Positions 46,828 through 60,956 of a stretch of DNA of 64,000 nt are shown here, one piece after another; within the stretch, counting starts at the first letter, position 1, and each line of letters starts with the position of its first letter. A program made the translations under genes and the position numbers. The notes under the pieces are model-generated. The model was not told where the DNA came from. It worked only from the letters and a program-made list of their open reading frames with translations, and searched no databases. Source of the DNA: Branchiostoma floridae (Eukaryota; Chordata; Leptocardii; Amphioxiformes; Branchiostomatidae); contig NC_049980.1 in the NCBI RefSeq assembly GCF_000003815.2, forward strand, positions 11,499,460-11,563,459, written 5' to 3'.

Positions 46828-48434
46828 ATTCACTTCGTCAAGAAAAAACTGTTTGTATCGACGTGATTGTGGAAATGTGTACATCTATCTTGTATCATGA
46901 ACAGTGTTAAAAAAGCTTTCTAGAGCTTTGTCTGTAAGCTTACATGTATTGGTCAATTTAAAGAACCTTAAATTATCTACTGTTCTTATCGAGTGTAGCA
47001 TGCAGCAATAAATGTATGACATCATCACGTGATTATAAGCGATAACAAGTTTTGGAGAAAATATATCCCTATTATCTTGGATAGCCAGGCAGATATGCTA
47101 ATCATTTGTGAATTAATTCTATACATTTAAACATTTGTAGAATGTATTTTGCATATTGATTGGAAAAAAACAATTACATGCTATTTTTACAATATACTGC
47201 AATCCTTTGATTCAGAAGTATGAATGAAAAGCTTAGTGTTCATGTTCAAGGTCAACGCTTTCTCTGGTGCATCAGCATTATTACACTTAAGACAAACCGT
47301 GAATAAACTTGGTGTCGAATTATTTCATGGCTACATCGATTTCTCAAACCACCAGCGGCTTCTATAGTCACTCAAATGCGTGTCCAGATATACATGTCAT
47401 CAACATCATACATGTAACAGCCTATCAAAACGTGAATGAAAGACCGTGCATTGGATCGACCTTTCGTCCACACAAGCAAAGTCAAACAGAACGCTTCGAA
47501 CGAAAAGCTATACATGACAGGGACAGTATATAACAAACGTACCAGGCCCTGTAGCATAGACAATGAGTTCTTTACCTTGTCAACTTTCTGCAGTACTTGA
47601 TGTGCCATGTTCAAGTATTACATGTAAGACCTGTGTTGAAAATGGACGCAATGCTGTTGTTTTACATATCCAGTGTTCATCGGCTATCAATTCGTGTCCG
47701 GTCAGCCAGATCTAGACCCCTTGAGTTCAGAGTTCATCGTTTCCCCACTGCCAGGTGGTTGACCTTTAGCATGTTTATCGACAAGTATGCAGCAAGGACG
47801 TTATATAACGTCCTTATATGCAGCAATGAGGAAGTCCTCACTCTTGGTGCAGTAAGTTAGACCTGGGTCTAAACATGAACGTCAGCGTTAGAGGATCCAC
47901 AAGGAATGGATTGTTTTTTAGTCTCTGCATACATGTTGTCACCAAATGCCTTGCGGACTCTTGTGGTGAGTGTTCAGATTCAGTACAGATTGTTCAGTAG
48001 CCGAAGTGTATAGCAAATTACACAAATTATTTGTCACGTGTCATGTACATATGGACATGGCACATGTTAATAAAATCAAGATTAAAGGTTGATATTCGTA
48101 TTCCATCTATCTATACCATTAATAGGCTTTAAAAAAGTACGACTTGGTTACAGAAACTGGAATTGCCCCAAATGTTAGAGCCAAGAACCTTTAATCAATC
48201 ATGCATTCTTGTCGCAAATTAGCGTTGCTACATTATGTAAATGTAGCTTTTAGTCTACGTGGATAACGATATAAAGAGAATTAGAAAAGATACGATAGAT
48301 GTATGATGAAAAACAGGTCGATTAGACAAGACTATTATCAATGTAAATGTACGGATGAAAACAAAATGTACGGTTGAAAACTCTGGGCAAATTAGAATCC
48401 TAACAGTATCGTTCTCTCGTATTTGTTATCTTAG
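46828..48434. other. 3' UTR of gene E and unresolved 5' part of gene F
   Basis: AATAAA at 47007-47012 closes gene E. No convincing signal-peptide exon with a phase 1 donor was found before 48435. A possible Cys-containing stretch after an acceptor at about 47592 (LDVPCSSITCKTC ...) is open to a stop near 47715, but it has no supported join. The first exon of F may be missing, diverged, or very short. Confidence 0.4.
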
Positions 48435-50995
48435 CGATCACATGTAGCTCGGATGGTGACCGTTACTGTGACCCTTTGGACAGACAAAGCTTTCTGACCT
48501 GCATTGGCGCCGGGCCACCTTCAACTTTACGATGTCCTAATGACCTGGTGTGCGTACAAGTTAGCGAAACGGTGATCAGATGTGATAATGATACAGGAAC
48601 AGCAGGTAAGTCTTTTCCGTTATACTGACATTTGCAGCCCTGAGTTCATCTCTGATATCTACCCAGTGTTCACAGTAAACTAGCGAACAGGTATGCTATT
48701 GACATTATCTTGCAGGTAATGGGTAAGAATAACCAAAACAGACGAAATCCATCTCTGTCTGGGTATAAAATAATATATCAGCTTACTGTCAAATTTAATC
48801 ATATCATATTTGAATCGACTGCAAATATATCATCACTATTTTGACAGCACAACCAGGAGTGACAGGATGCCCATCTCTACATTTGGGATCATCAACCATA
48901 CATGACACCACCGCATCCGGTATATGTATCAACTACTTTGGCGGGAAATAATGCATGAAAATCTAAATGCTGAATTTATTTTGAATGTAAATCTAGCGTT
49001 TCAGCTCCGGGTAATTTCTTGAACAATTAACGTCATTTATCATAATCATTAGCTAAGAGGCCTTCTTATGTCTTCCCGCAACATTGTTACGCCCATATTT
49101 CTAGGCCAAACAGTGGCAACAACGTATGAGGCACAAACGGCAGTTCAGTCTACAAGTCCGTCAACACAGTCAATGACAGGTAAAGCAAAATCTTAGTAAA
49201 ATGCTAAGCTTTCTATGCGAACCTAAGAAAGATTATTACCAACACAGATGAGCTTCCATGATAATTAGAACAATATTTGCTGTGGATGGTTTGCTGAAGG
49301 ATGTAGTAACGCCATTTAATTTAACTGTTCTATAAGACTGAATATTAAACCCATAGAAGATGTATTATATACAACAAGGCTTTTCAGATACTATTTGAGA
49401 ACGAGACTGATTAGATATCATTCACTGGCACTCTAGAATTGCCAGCTGTGTCATCAACGCCAGTGTCTCTAGCCTTCGGGTCCAAATCTACACAGATCAG
49501 TATTACCACTGGATCCCATAATCAAACAGAAGGAGAAGCGTCACTACAATTCGATACTGGTGGGTATATAGTAATAGACTTTTACAGAAAATATCCATAA
49601 CATTGCACCCTTGGTAAGTCATCTCTTTTGAAAAACTGTATTGCATTGATTCCTCCCTGCCGAGTGTGATCATTCCTCCCTGGGTTTTATTCTGATTGGT
49701 CAATTCTCTGTGAATTCTTCTGACTGGACCCGGTGTTAAATGAAATAAAAACCGGTGTTTGGAGAATTTCTATGTGTTACAGAGTCATATACAATACGAA
49801 ATGGGGCCTTCTGGTTGATTAATGTCGCCTGGCTATGATAATATTTGTTATAATTGAACATGTTACTGTATGATATTTTAGTAGATATCAATGTCATTGA
49901 TTGAAGTTAATAAATTTCGATAAACTATAGCTCGACACAGTTCTGCGATATATAAACAATGCGATTTCAAAAGATGCATATTTCCGCTGAGGTTTTATCA
50001 CGAGAGGAGAAACTCTGGATGGTAGCACTAAAAGTCAGTTTTCCTGTTAGTTCTTCTATTGCATCAAAGTGTTTAACATGAAAAATAAAGATGCCTATGA
50101 CATCTTAGAATATACAATCAACACTAGCAAAGTCATTATTTGGAATCAACAGTAAAATTTAGCGTCTCTGTCATAAATGAGATTATTTTTTATGCTGGAA
50201 GTTGTTCATTTTAATCTACATAATCTTTATTTAGTAGTGATTATCGCGGCTACAACGGTAGGGGCTACGGTTCTACTTGTCCTGGTTGGAACAATCACCT
50301 TTGTCATCATCAGACGGAGGTATGATGTTACTTTCAATATCACAGATATCTTTGACAGCAAACAATCGTCATTTCTTTCTATAATATCATATACGATTCT
50401 TAGCAGAGGGTGTTTTTATCGCGGCCATTTTTGTCAGTATTTCTGTCGTATTCTGGCGTGGTTCAACCCCCTGAACTTTGTTCATCTGTTTCAAAGGTCC
50501 AAGGCCAGAGGAAAACAAGAGGAATCGGTCCGTCTTTCTGTTATGGACGGTCATCTTAATTCCACTATCATGGAAGGAACAGCCAACCAAACGTTTTCAG
50601 GAAACACGAACACCAACGTCGACCAACTATATACCAAGCCTGACAAGAAGAAGATAAAACGTGAACACCCACAACAACACAAGCTCAATCCCGATGATCC
50701 ATCATACCAGGACGTCATACCCACAGGAGCCCAGCATCAGCACGCCACTGTTCAAGACGACCCCCATCTCTACACCGCGGTCCGTGACGAGCCAAATATT
50801 TATGGTTCTGTCCAGGATGACGAACAATACGCTACTGTGCAAAAGGGTCGCAAAAACGACCCTAATGTAGTAACAAACCCTCTGTACGGGAAGGGTAGTA
50901 TTGACAACACAGCATGTGATCCGGGCCCACTGTCTAATGACAAGGATAGAGTTCCTAGTGTGTGTGAGATGGTTGAAAATGTCATCTATGAATAA
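48435..50995 (+). CDS. Receptor gene F (5' end not found): six-Cys module, Ser/Thr stalk, TM, type 2 tail
   Basis: Exons 48435-48605, 48848-48919, 49105-49179, 49437-49559, 50235-50319 (or from 50238), 50497-50995; about 340 aa in one frame. The first visible exon has six cysteines (ITC, RYC, FLTC, LRC, LVC, VIRC). It is not a WSC domain and only loosely recalls a chitin-binding type 2 fold; its family is unassigned. Three exons then give a Thr/Ser/Gln-rich stalk. The helix is IIAATTVGATVLLVLVGTIT. The tail is type 2 (DDPSYQDVIPTGAQHQ, LYTAV, IYGSV, QYATV, TNPLYGKG, MVENVIYE), but the first YATV tyrosine is His (HATV). No signal peptide could be located, so the 5' end is incomplete. Confidence 0.7.
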
Positions 50996-51230
50996 TTGCC
51001 TTAGTCTAAGTTCTTAGAGAGCCGAATAACAAGCCGGAAATTTCATCATGCAAACATGCAAACGTACACAAACATGCAAACGTACACGAGTGAGTCTTAG
51101 GGACATGCTATATGTTGCTATACTGCTACACGTTTTTGTATAATGTCACAAATCATTTTGCTGTCCATAGTACATAATCTGACAAGTTGAAAATGTACCT
51201 AAATATGCAAGTCATGAGCTATATACTTAA

Positions 51231-51346
51231 GCCGATGTGGATGTAAATCCGATATAACTTGTTACATGGGTGGCGGTGGCGAGGGAAATCAAGAAAATAA
51301 GGAGTCCGACATGTTTAAAATGGTCGATGACATCATCTATGAATAA
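51231..51346 (+). pseudogene. Relic of a type 2 tail exon
   Basis: DNA matching the 3' end of the gene E tail (GATGTGGATGTAAATCCGAT ... MVDDIIYE plus stop) stands alone about 240 bp after gene F. A 9-bp insertion (AACTTGTTA) right after the NPI codons creates an in-frame TAA, so the NPxY tyrosine is lost. No helix or ectodomain exons accompany it. It is probably the remains of another receptor between F and G, or of a failed duplication. Confidence 0.75.
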
Positions 51347-52433
51347 TTAGAATGGGCTTACGTATGCGTTACTATGAACGGTAAAGTGCGGCAAGAATGT
51401 ATGAAAATAACAAGATTCAACATTTCTAAATAAGAATGGTAAATCAGCAAATATTTCAAATCATCATATGTCCCAGACACTGCTATGGATTTACATTGCC
51501 GAGATCATATACGGGGTTAGGGACTGTCATTTATGAAATCCATCTTGCGCTTGTTGTCGTTTTGAGTCAAAATACCGCTGTACATGTATATATAGACATG
51601 TATCATAATGCTATGTCACTGCAGAGATTGTTGAATACTTTGTGATATACCTTATCAAACATGGCATCATTACCCCTAAAATTTGTGGTGGTAAAACAAA
51701 AACAAATCACAACAAAACCAGGAACATCTGCAAATTGTTTTAGAATACACTTATACAGGAACATAATGCATATATATGACCCAAACAACTATAAAAATGG
51801 CAATCTAAATTTGCAACCGAAACCCAGGGACCTTATATGGTAAACATAATCTGGAGGTTATTACGCACTCAGACATGTTAAGACACTAAGTTAGCAGAAT
51901 TTAACTGCAAACTGTTATACTAGATATTATCATGTGCACATAATCCACAAAGTGGTATTGAATATAAAAACGGGCAAACATTGAACCTTTCATTTTGTTA
52001 TTGTCTCATGAGGTCAATGTAGTGAATTACATTCCTTAACTAACTTATATGTATCTTTCGATTGTATTGTCTATCTGGTTTGTATAAATTGCACTACGTT
52101 GATAAAGAATAAAAGCACTGTCCCATGTGCGCCTGCACAGATACCCAAAACATGACCCAGGGTTCATTTTGGCAACCGTGATAAACCAATAACATGCAGG
52201 AGGGACTCTGCACCCCTTCCCCGCTACACATCTTACAGTCCCCTCATTTCATGCGCGATGAACTGTACAAACATGAACTCTGATCTAGTAGGTTCACCTA
52301 CAGCAGGAAGTGAACTTTCGGTGAAAGCATTCTTACTTCTGTAACCTTCTCCCTGTTGTCTTATCCACATTCAATAGAAATTTGATAGCCAAACAACTAC
52401 TTCAGTGTTCTACTAAAGATTTCAACTTCAATT
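51347..52433. other. Spacer between F and G
   Basis: AT-rich with no exon recognised. Frames at 51436-51843 lack coding features. AATAAA occurs at about 52107. The start of gene G follows after an Ets-type site. Confidence 0.4.
52306..52315 (+). promoter_or_regulatory. Ets/IRF-composite-like site upstream of gene G
   Basis: GGAAGTGAAC lies about 120 bp before the start codon, close to the composite Ets-IRF pattern GGAAnnGAAA. Function is inferred only. Confidence 0.3.
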
Positions 52434-55602
<3,169 letters not shown>

Positions 55603-58082
55603 TTTCTTTGGCTTGAGTTCTTGTGGTGCCAAATAACAAGTCAGTCAAAAGTGGAAATGTACAAAAGTGAACATTCCTAGACATGGCGTAGATCTACCTT
55701 GCCACACTACTACATGTTTTTGTATCGTGGCACAAATTTTTGTTGACTTTCTTAGTGCTGATTCTGATTCTCAATTTTAAGTCATGAGCCTTGTAGATGG
55801 ATAAGGAAACTTGTAATTTCTTACAAATGCACTCAATGTAGAATATTAACACTATATTGTATAGATGTCTTATATTTTGCATTTCGATACTTGGCATAAG
55901 AACTACCGAAGATAGAAATAACTGTAAACTATACAAACAATTTGGTTATTTGGGCTATAACTCATGTTACTGATCATTTCAGTGTATTGATATCATCATC
56001 ACTAGCAGCATCTATTGTTATGATTAGTATCATTGTTTGCATCAGTTTCATTACTATTGTTGTCTATTTATGTTTGCCTATGTTTGTGATGAATATGTTT
56101 AATTTCTTTTATGTAACACGCAGGGCTCCACTGAAAAGCAGTGCAAGAGCACTGAGCTTGGACCACCCTGGATAAAGATTACAGAAATAAATAGAAATAA
56201 AACAAATAAATTTCCTGCTCTGGTAAAATCAATCTTGACAATAAACTCGATCTTGACAATAGCTAGTACAATACATATTGATACTAGATATTGAGTCCGT
56301 TTTATTGTACAACCCTGTACAAACTTTACAGATCATGTGATTTATCCATAAAATAGTTCTGTCGCAAGTACAGAATATCTACAATTAAAGTTAACTCAGA
56401 GTCTGAAATGGGCAAACTTTGAGTTAAGTATGATTTATCCCCTTGTTTACAACATCCAGGCACAGGGAAGTGCCACCTGATTGACCTTTCAGTGCGACAT
56501 TTGTTCACCAAACAGATCAAAACCAGACGTAAACACTTCTGTGGTAATCATTGACGAGACTCGCATAGCTCATGACAAAGTTCAACATGTACGCTGGGTG
56601 CCTTCGGAACTGTTAAACTACATCCGGGTCAAGGTTACGATACATACAATGGCGGGCTTTGACTTCAACAAGGAGTATCATTATTATGATAATCATGATA
56701 CGTTGCGAGTAATTTTCTGCCAGCCTGACTAAAATCGCGCCCCTAGCCGCCGGCCCTACTATTGCCGCCGCCCTCGGGAGGGGTCATTAACCCCAGCCAG
56801 CAAGAGATTGTGTAAACACAGGCTAATTTTCTGCAATATTGTACTTTTCTAGAGCAATAATTAGTCAGTAGAAACGGACACGGGTCAGGAAATGATGAAC
56901 TTCATTGTCTTATACCCCATCAGTAAACTTTTAAACTATGCATTTTTTTTTAAATTTTGACATAATATTCTGTTTTCATGTTCTTAGCCTGTACATTCAG
57001 ATTATTGAAGTCTTATTTTAAATAAATCAAACAGTTTCAATATACTACGGTCTGAAAATTTGCAATAAAAGTGTGGTATGTTGAAGATGTTTATTGTTAT
57101 AAGTAACATGACAAAACAGGAAAAAACAGCAAGCCGAACGTCTGTATGAACTGAGACTCACTCTGAGAAACTGTACTACAGTGACCAAAATTCATTTGCT
57201 TACAGCCTTGATTTTATAATTTGAATATTATGTAAGAATAAGTATGACAAGAAAGACAATAAAACGCACAAAACGTTTAAAAGTCGTTCTTTATGTCTGT
57301 AAATCATTGAGTGATTTTTGAAACCTTTGTTTGCCCATAAAAGTTGCTGATATTTGAAAGTTTCGTCGCGCTGAGGTCGCCAGAGACATTCCACTGGAGC
57401 AGTTTTCTGGGGGCTCTGCGGCCTCTTGGTCAATTTTAGGTCACAACAAGAACGCCGTCAAGTAGAAATGGGGTCTAACTAAAATGGAATATTCCTCATC
57501 GTTAACGTTCCCTTAGACTCTCCGCTACCTTGACAATGACGTACATTGCATGTACTCTTAGCTGCTTAAGTTACAAAAGAATTTAAGTAAATACCGTGCC
57601 ATCAATTCTTCTGTGCTCATTTACACAAGTCAGACGTGTCACATGGACAAACACAACTAGACATGTGAAGTGTACAATATATATTTGAAGTAGACTGTAC
57701 AGGAAAAGAACGCGTATTAAAATCTTGCAACTCTATCCCATCACAAAATGTTTTGTAGTCCACTTTGAAAGGTAGACAATAGCTGTCATTATGCATTGTT
57801 CCTACAATATTCATTCCGACGTTTCAGCTGCCAAACGTTTACAACACCGAGTAAAACTCTCAAGTGGAGTGGCCGCTGTATCAATAAAATAGTAAACGCA
57901 TAATTTCTTTCGCCATGGCTATAGCCCCAACAAGGGCAAAGTGCAAACAAAAACCAATGGTAGCCGATCAGCCCACTCAGGAGACTGCGCCATATTGGAA
58001 ACAAAGCAAGTTGTGTCCGGTTTTAGTTTCCTTGGCATAAGCTGCAAAGCATGGCGAGGTTGTGACTTAACCAATTTGAAAG
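55603..58082. other. Spacer between G and H
   Basis: The 3' UTR of G is followed by a LINE 3'-end fragment (56123-56212) and AT-rich DNA. A frame at 56481-56732 and GC-rich text near 56745 show no recognisable domain. No exon with matching phase was found. The last 150 bp before 58083 lack the GGAAGT site seen before other receptor genes. Confidence 0.4.
56123..56212 (+). mobile_element. LINE 3'-end fragment
   Basis: GGCTCCACTGAAAAGCAGTG followed by CAAGAGCACTGAGCTTGGAC and CACCCTGGATAAAG, with an AAATAAAT-rich tail, looks like the hairpin-bearing 3' end of a non-LTR element. The hydrophobic open frame just upstream (about 55980-56120) may be its C-terminal coding end. The call is from general resemblance only. 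Confidence 0.4.
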
Positions 58083-60915
58083 ATGAGTTTTCTGAAGATC
58101 GCACTGGTCCTCTGTGTGGTGATAGAACAGCTGGACAGCACCCTTGCGCAAACAAACGGTAGGTCCTTTTTTTAGGGAAGTTGTTCGTATCCACCTGTGT
58201 TTATTAGTTTCCGTGTCGCCAGAATGTCAAATATCTTTATGACGGCATACGGAACACAGCCTAATTTGATTTGTGATATATTATGCGTGTAATATTGTTC
58301 CGTTTCCACGAGAAATAACACATGCCTATGCCGTGTTACAATGTCTCGTTATAGTCTTTTTAAATTAAGATATCCAACTATTCCATGGCCACTTCCATAG
58401 TGCAGTCGTCATTGCGACCACTTTTACCTTATGCACAGTTCGTGATGGTAGTTTTAGACTCTGAAGAATGTGTCGTGTGAATTGTGGAAATTGAGTGTAC
58501 CACGGAAGTTGTAACATGCTTGACAGCAATAGGAGAATTTGTGTCTGAAAAAAAACACGATCAGTCCCAGTTAAGATGTAGAGTAGCCTCGGTAAGAGTA
58601 CAGCATGCTACTTCTCGTCTACGTGTTTAGTTAGATACTCATAATGGAGAGGAAAAACATTATTAACCAGAGTTCGGCGACCTCATACCTCCATGAAAAT
58701 TTAGAGCTTTCGTAAATTTCATGCAATTGACTAACACATTAACATAATTTATGCATGATGTTCATCATTGACTAACGTACACATGTCACAGTTATAAAAT
58801 TCCCATTATTAATCATAAAGCGGTTTTGCAATTTTTACATAAATAATGTCAAGATCATAGCATGTCTGAAACAAGAGATAATTGAAAAAACTGCTATGAT
58901 AGAATATTCTCATTAATTATGCAAATGTACTCCTGTTTTGCATAATTAGCATCTTATCTTGTAAAACATTGTCTAAGGTACCTACATACCAAAAATGATG
59001 AAAATCCGTTGTTCCCTTCTTGAGTTATTGTCTTCAGAAGTTTTTGACAAAAATGCCCCTGCTTTCCCAAAACTAGACGCTAGGGGGCCCAAACTTATGT
59101 CACTTATTTCTGAGCACAAGAGCTATCTAAGACCCCGTTCACACTCAAAAAAAATGAAGCGGCTTCAACGTCGAAGCCGCTTCAACGGGCAAGCCACTTC
59201 AAAAAAATTACGTTCACACTCATTTCAGACAATCCGATTAATCGCACACAATTCCGTACCTGGACTTTTTTACAACTTTTTTACAACATTGTTTGTAGGT
59301 TTTCTCAAACCCACTCTTAATAGTCTTATATCATGATCCAGAGAGAAAGCTGTTCAAAGATATGCTTGTTTTTTGTGATTTTGTTTTAGCTTGCTGTGTT
59401 TCCTCTCTCTTCGCGTGATAAAAAAAGCTTTGTTTGCTTCCCATTCCACTTGCCTTGACCCTACAGCGATTTTTTTTTCTTTCCAGACATTATCATTGGG
59501 CACAAAAATCAGTAACGTGAGCAAACCTGTCAGTGTGGCGTGTGTTCCTGCTCCCGATACCTGGATATATAACCTCCAACAGGGGGCAAATCGGAAATTT
59601 GCATAGAATCTATCCCGCGTTGCGTTCACACTCGCGATTTCAGCCAAGCGGCTTGTTCACAAGTGTCTCAAACTACCTCCCAGGGATGGATTGCAAACGA
59701 GCCGGATCGGTGAAAATCCTAGCCGCTTGGAGCGTTCACACTCAAGAAAACGATCCGGATCAAGCGGCTTCGACGTTGAAGCCGCTTCATTTTTTTGAGT
59801 GTGAACGGGGTCTAACACTCCAAAATCGTGACCATAGCTTGCTCAGAACACGAGATATCAAGCCCGGAAGTTGCGCTGCAGTACCAAGGGAAGCCGCCAG
59901 GGGGGCCCAAAATCTAATTATTTTCAGCTTTCATCACACCCTACCAACACACCAAGTATGAAACCAATCCAATTAAGCTGTTGAGTTATCTTGTTTACAC
60001 ACACACAGACAGACACACAGACAAACACAGGGTAAAATATAACCTCCATGACATTTCATGGAGGTAATAATCTAGAAACAACAAGGAAATCTGTATTTCT
60101 TCTCAGGTCTACTTTTTATTACGTTAACAACAGAACTGGACAACGTTTTAGTCCTCATTGATATTTCTGTTAACGTAACAAAAACATTTATATCGCAGAA
60201 GGTTACACAGAAAACGATGCCATATCTTGAAAGTAAGTAAACACTTTTTTTTCTTTTCAGAGTGCGTCGGTCCTCCTCCATCGTACAGCAACAGCACGTT
60301 TGACCGGTGTGTAGCGAACCAGGCGACAGGCGGTTGTAACTGCACTGACCCGGCTGAGACTTGTAGTTTCGGTGACCAACTGTACTACACATGTAACCAT
60401 GGCATTGGTTTGGACTTTATCATAGTCTGCAACTACAAGGATGCGGTTGGAAACTTCTTTGGATTTATCATCTTGCAAGATTCTAGAGAGAAATTTGAAG
60501 CCTGCACGGGTAAGATCGTGTTCTTGAATTCTCATTGTCTCAAGGATGCAGATTGGAGTACAAAATAACTTAAGTTTGCTACTATAGGTTGAAGACTTAC
60601 CCAAAATTTAGTTTGCTAAAACTGAATCATGTTTTAAAGAATCATGTTTTATGACAATAAAAAGATAAATAAAAGCGCACTACATTGTGCAGTAGATGTT
60701 GCAGTTAGCAATGCCTTGTGTTTAAATTCGTCCGTTGTAAGCTATTCTCTGAGCAGTCTTTTCAACTGGTGCACTGATTTTTGTAGAAGTGCTTCTATAG
60801 TACCAAAAAAAGAACTTGTAGCAAAGAACTTTCATACATTTCTATATTTCTTTTTTTAACTTATTCATGTCTATAGATATCCATATAAATATATATATAT
60901 ATGTATATGTGTGTG

Positions 60916-60956
<41 letters not shown>

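Noticed and set aside
47597-47860. Candidate first exon of F (frame beginning MMCHVQVLHV)
   Set aside because: Not signal-like and no phase 1 donor; the internal Cys-rich alternative frame also lacks a join.
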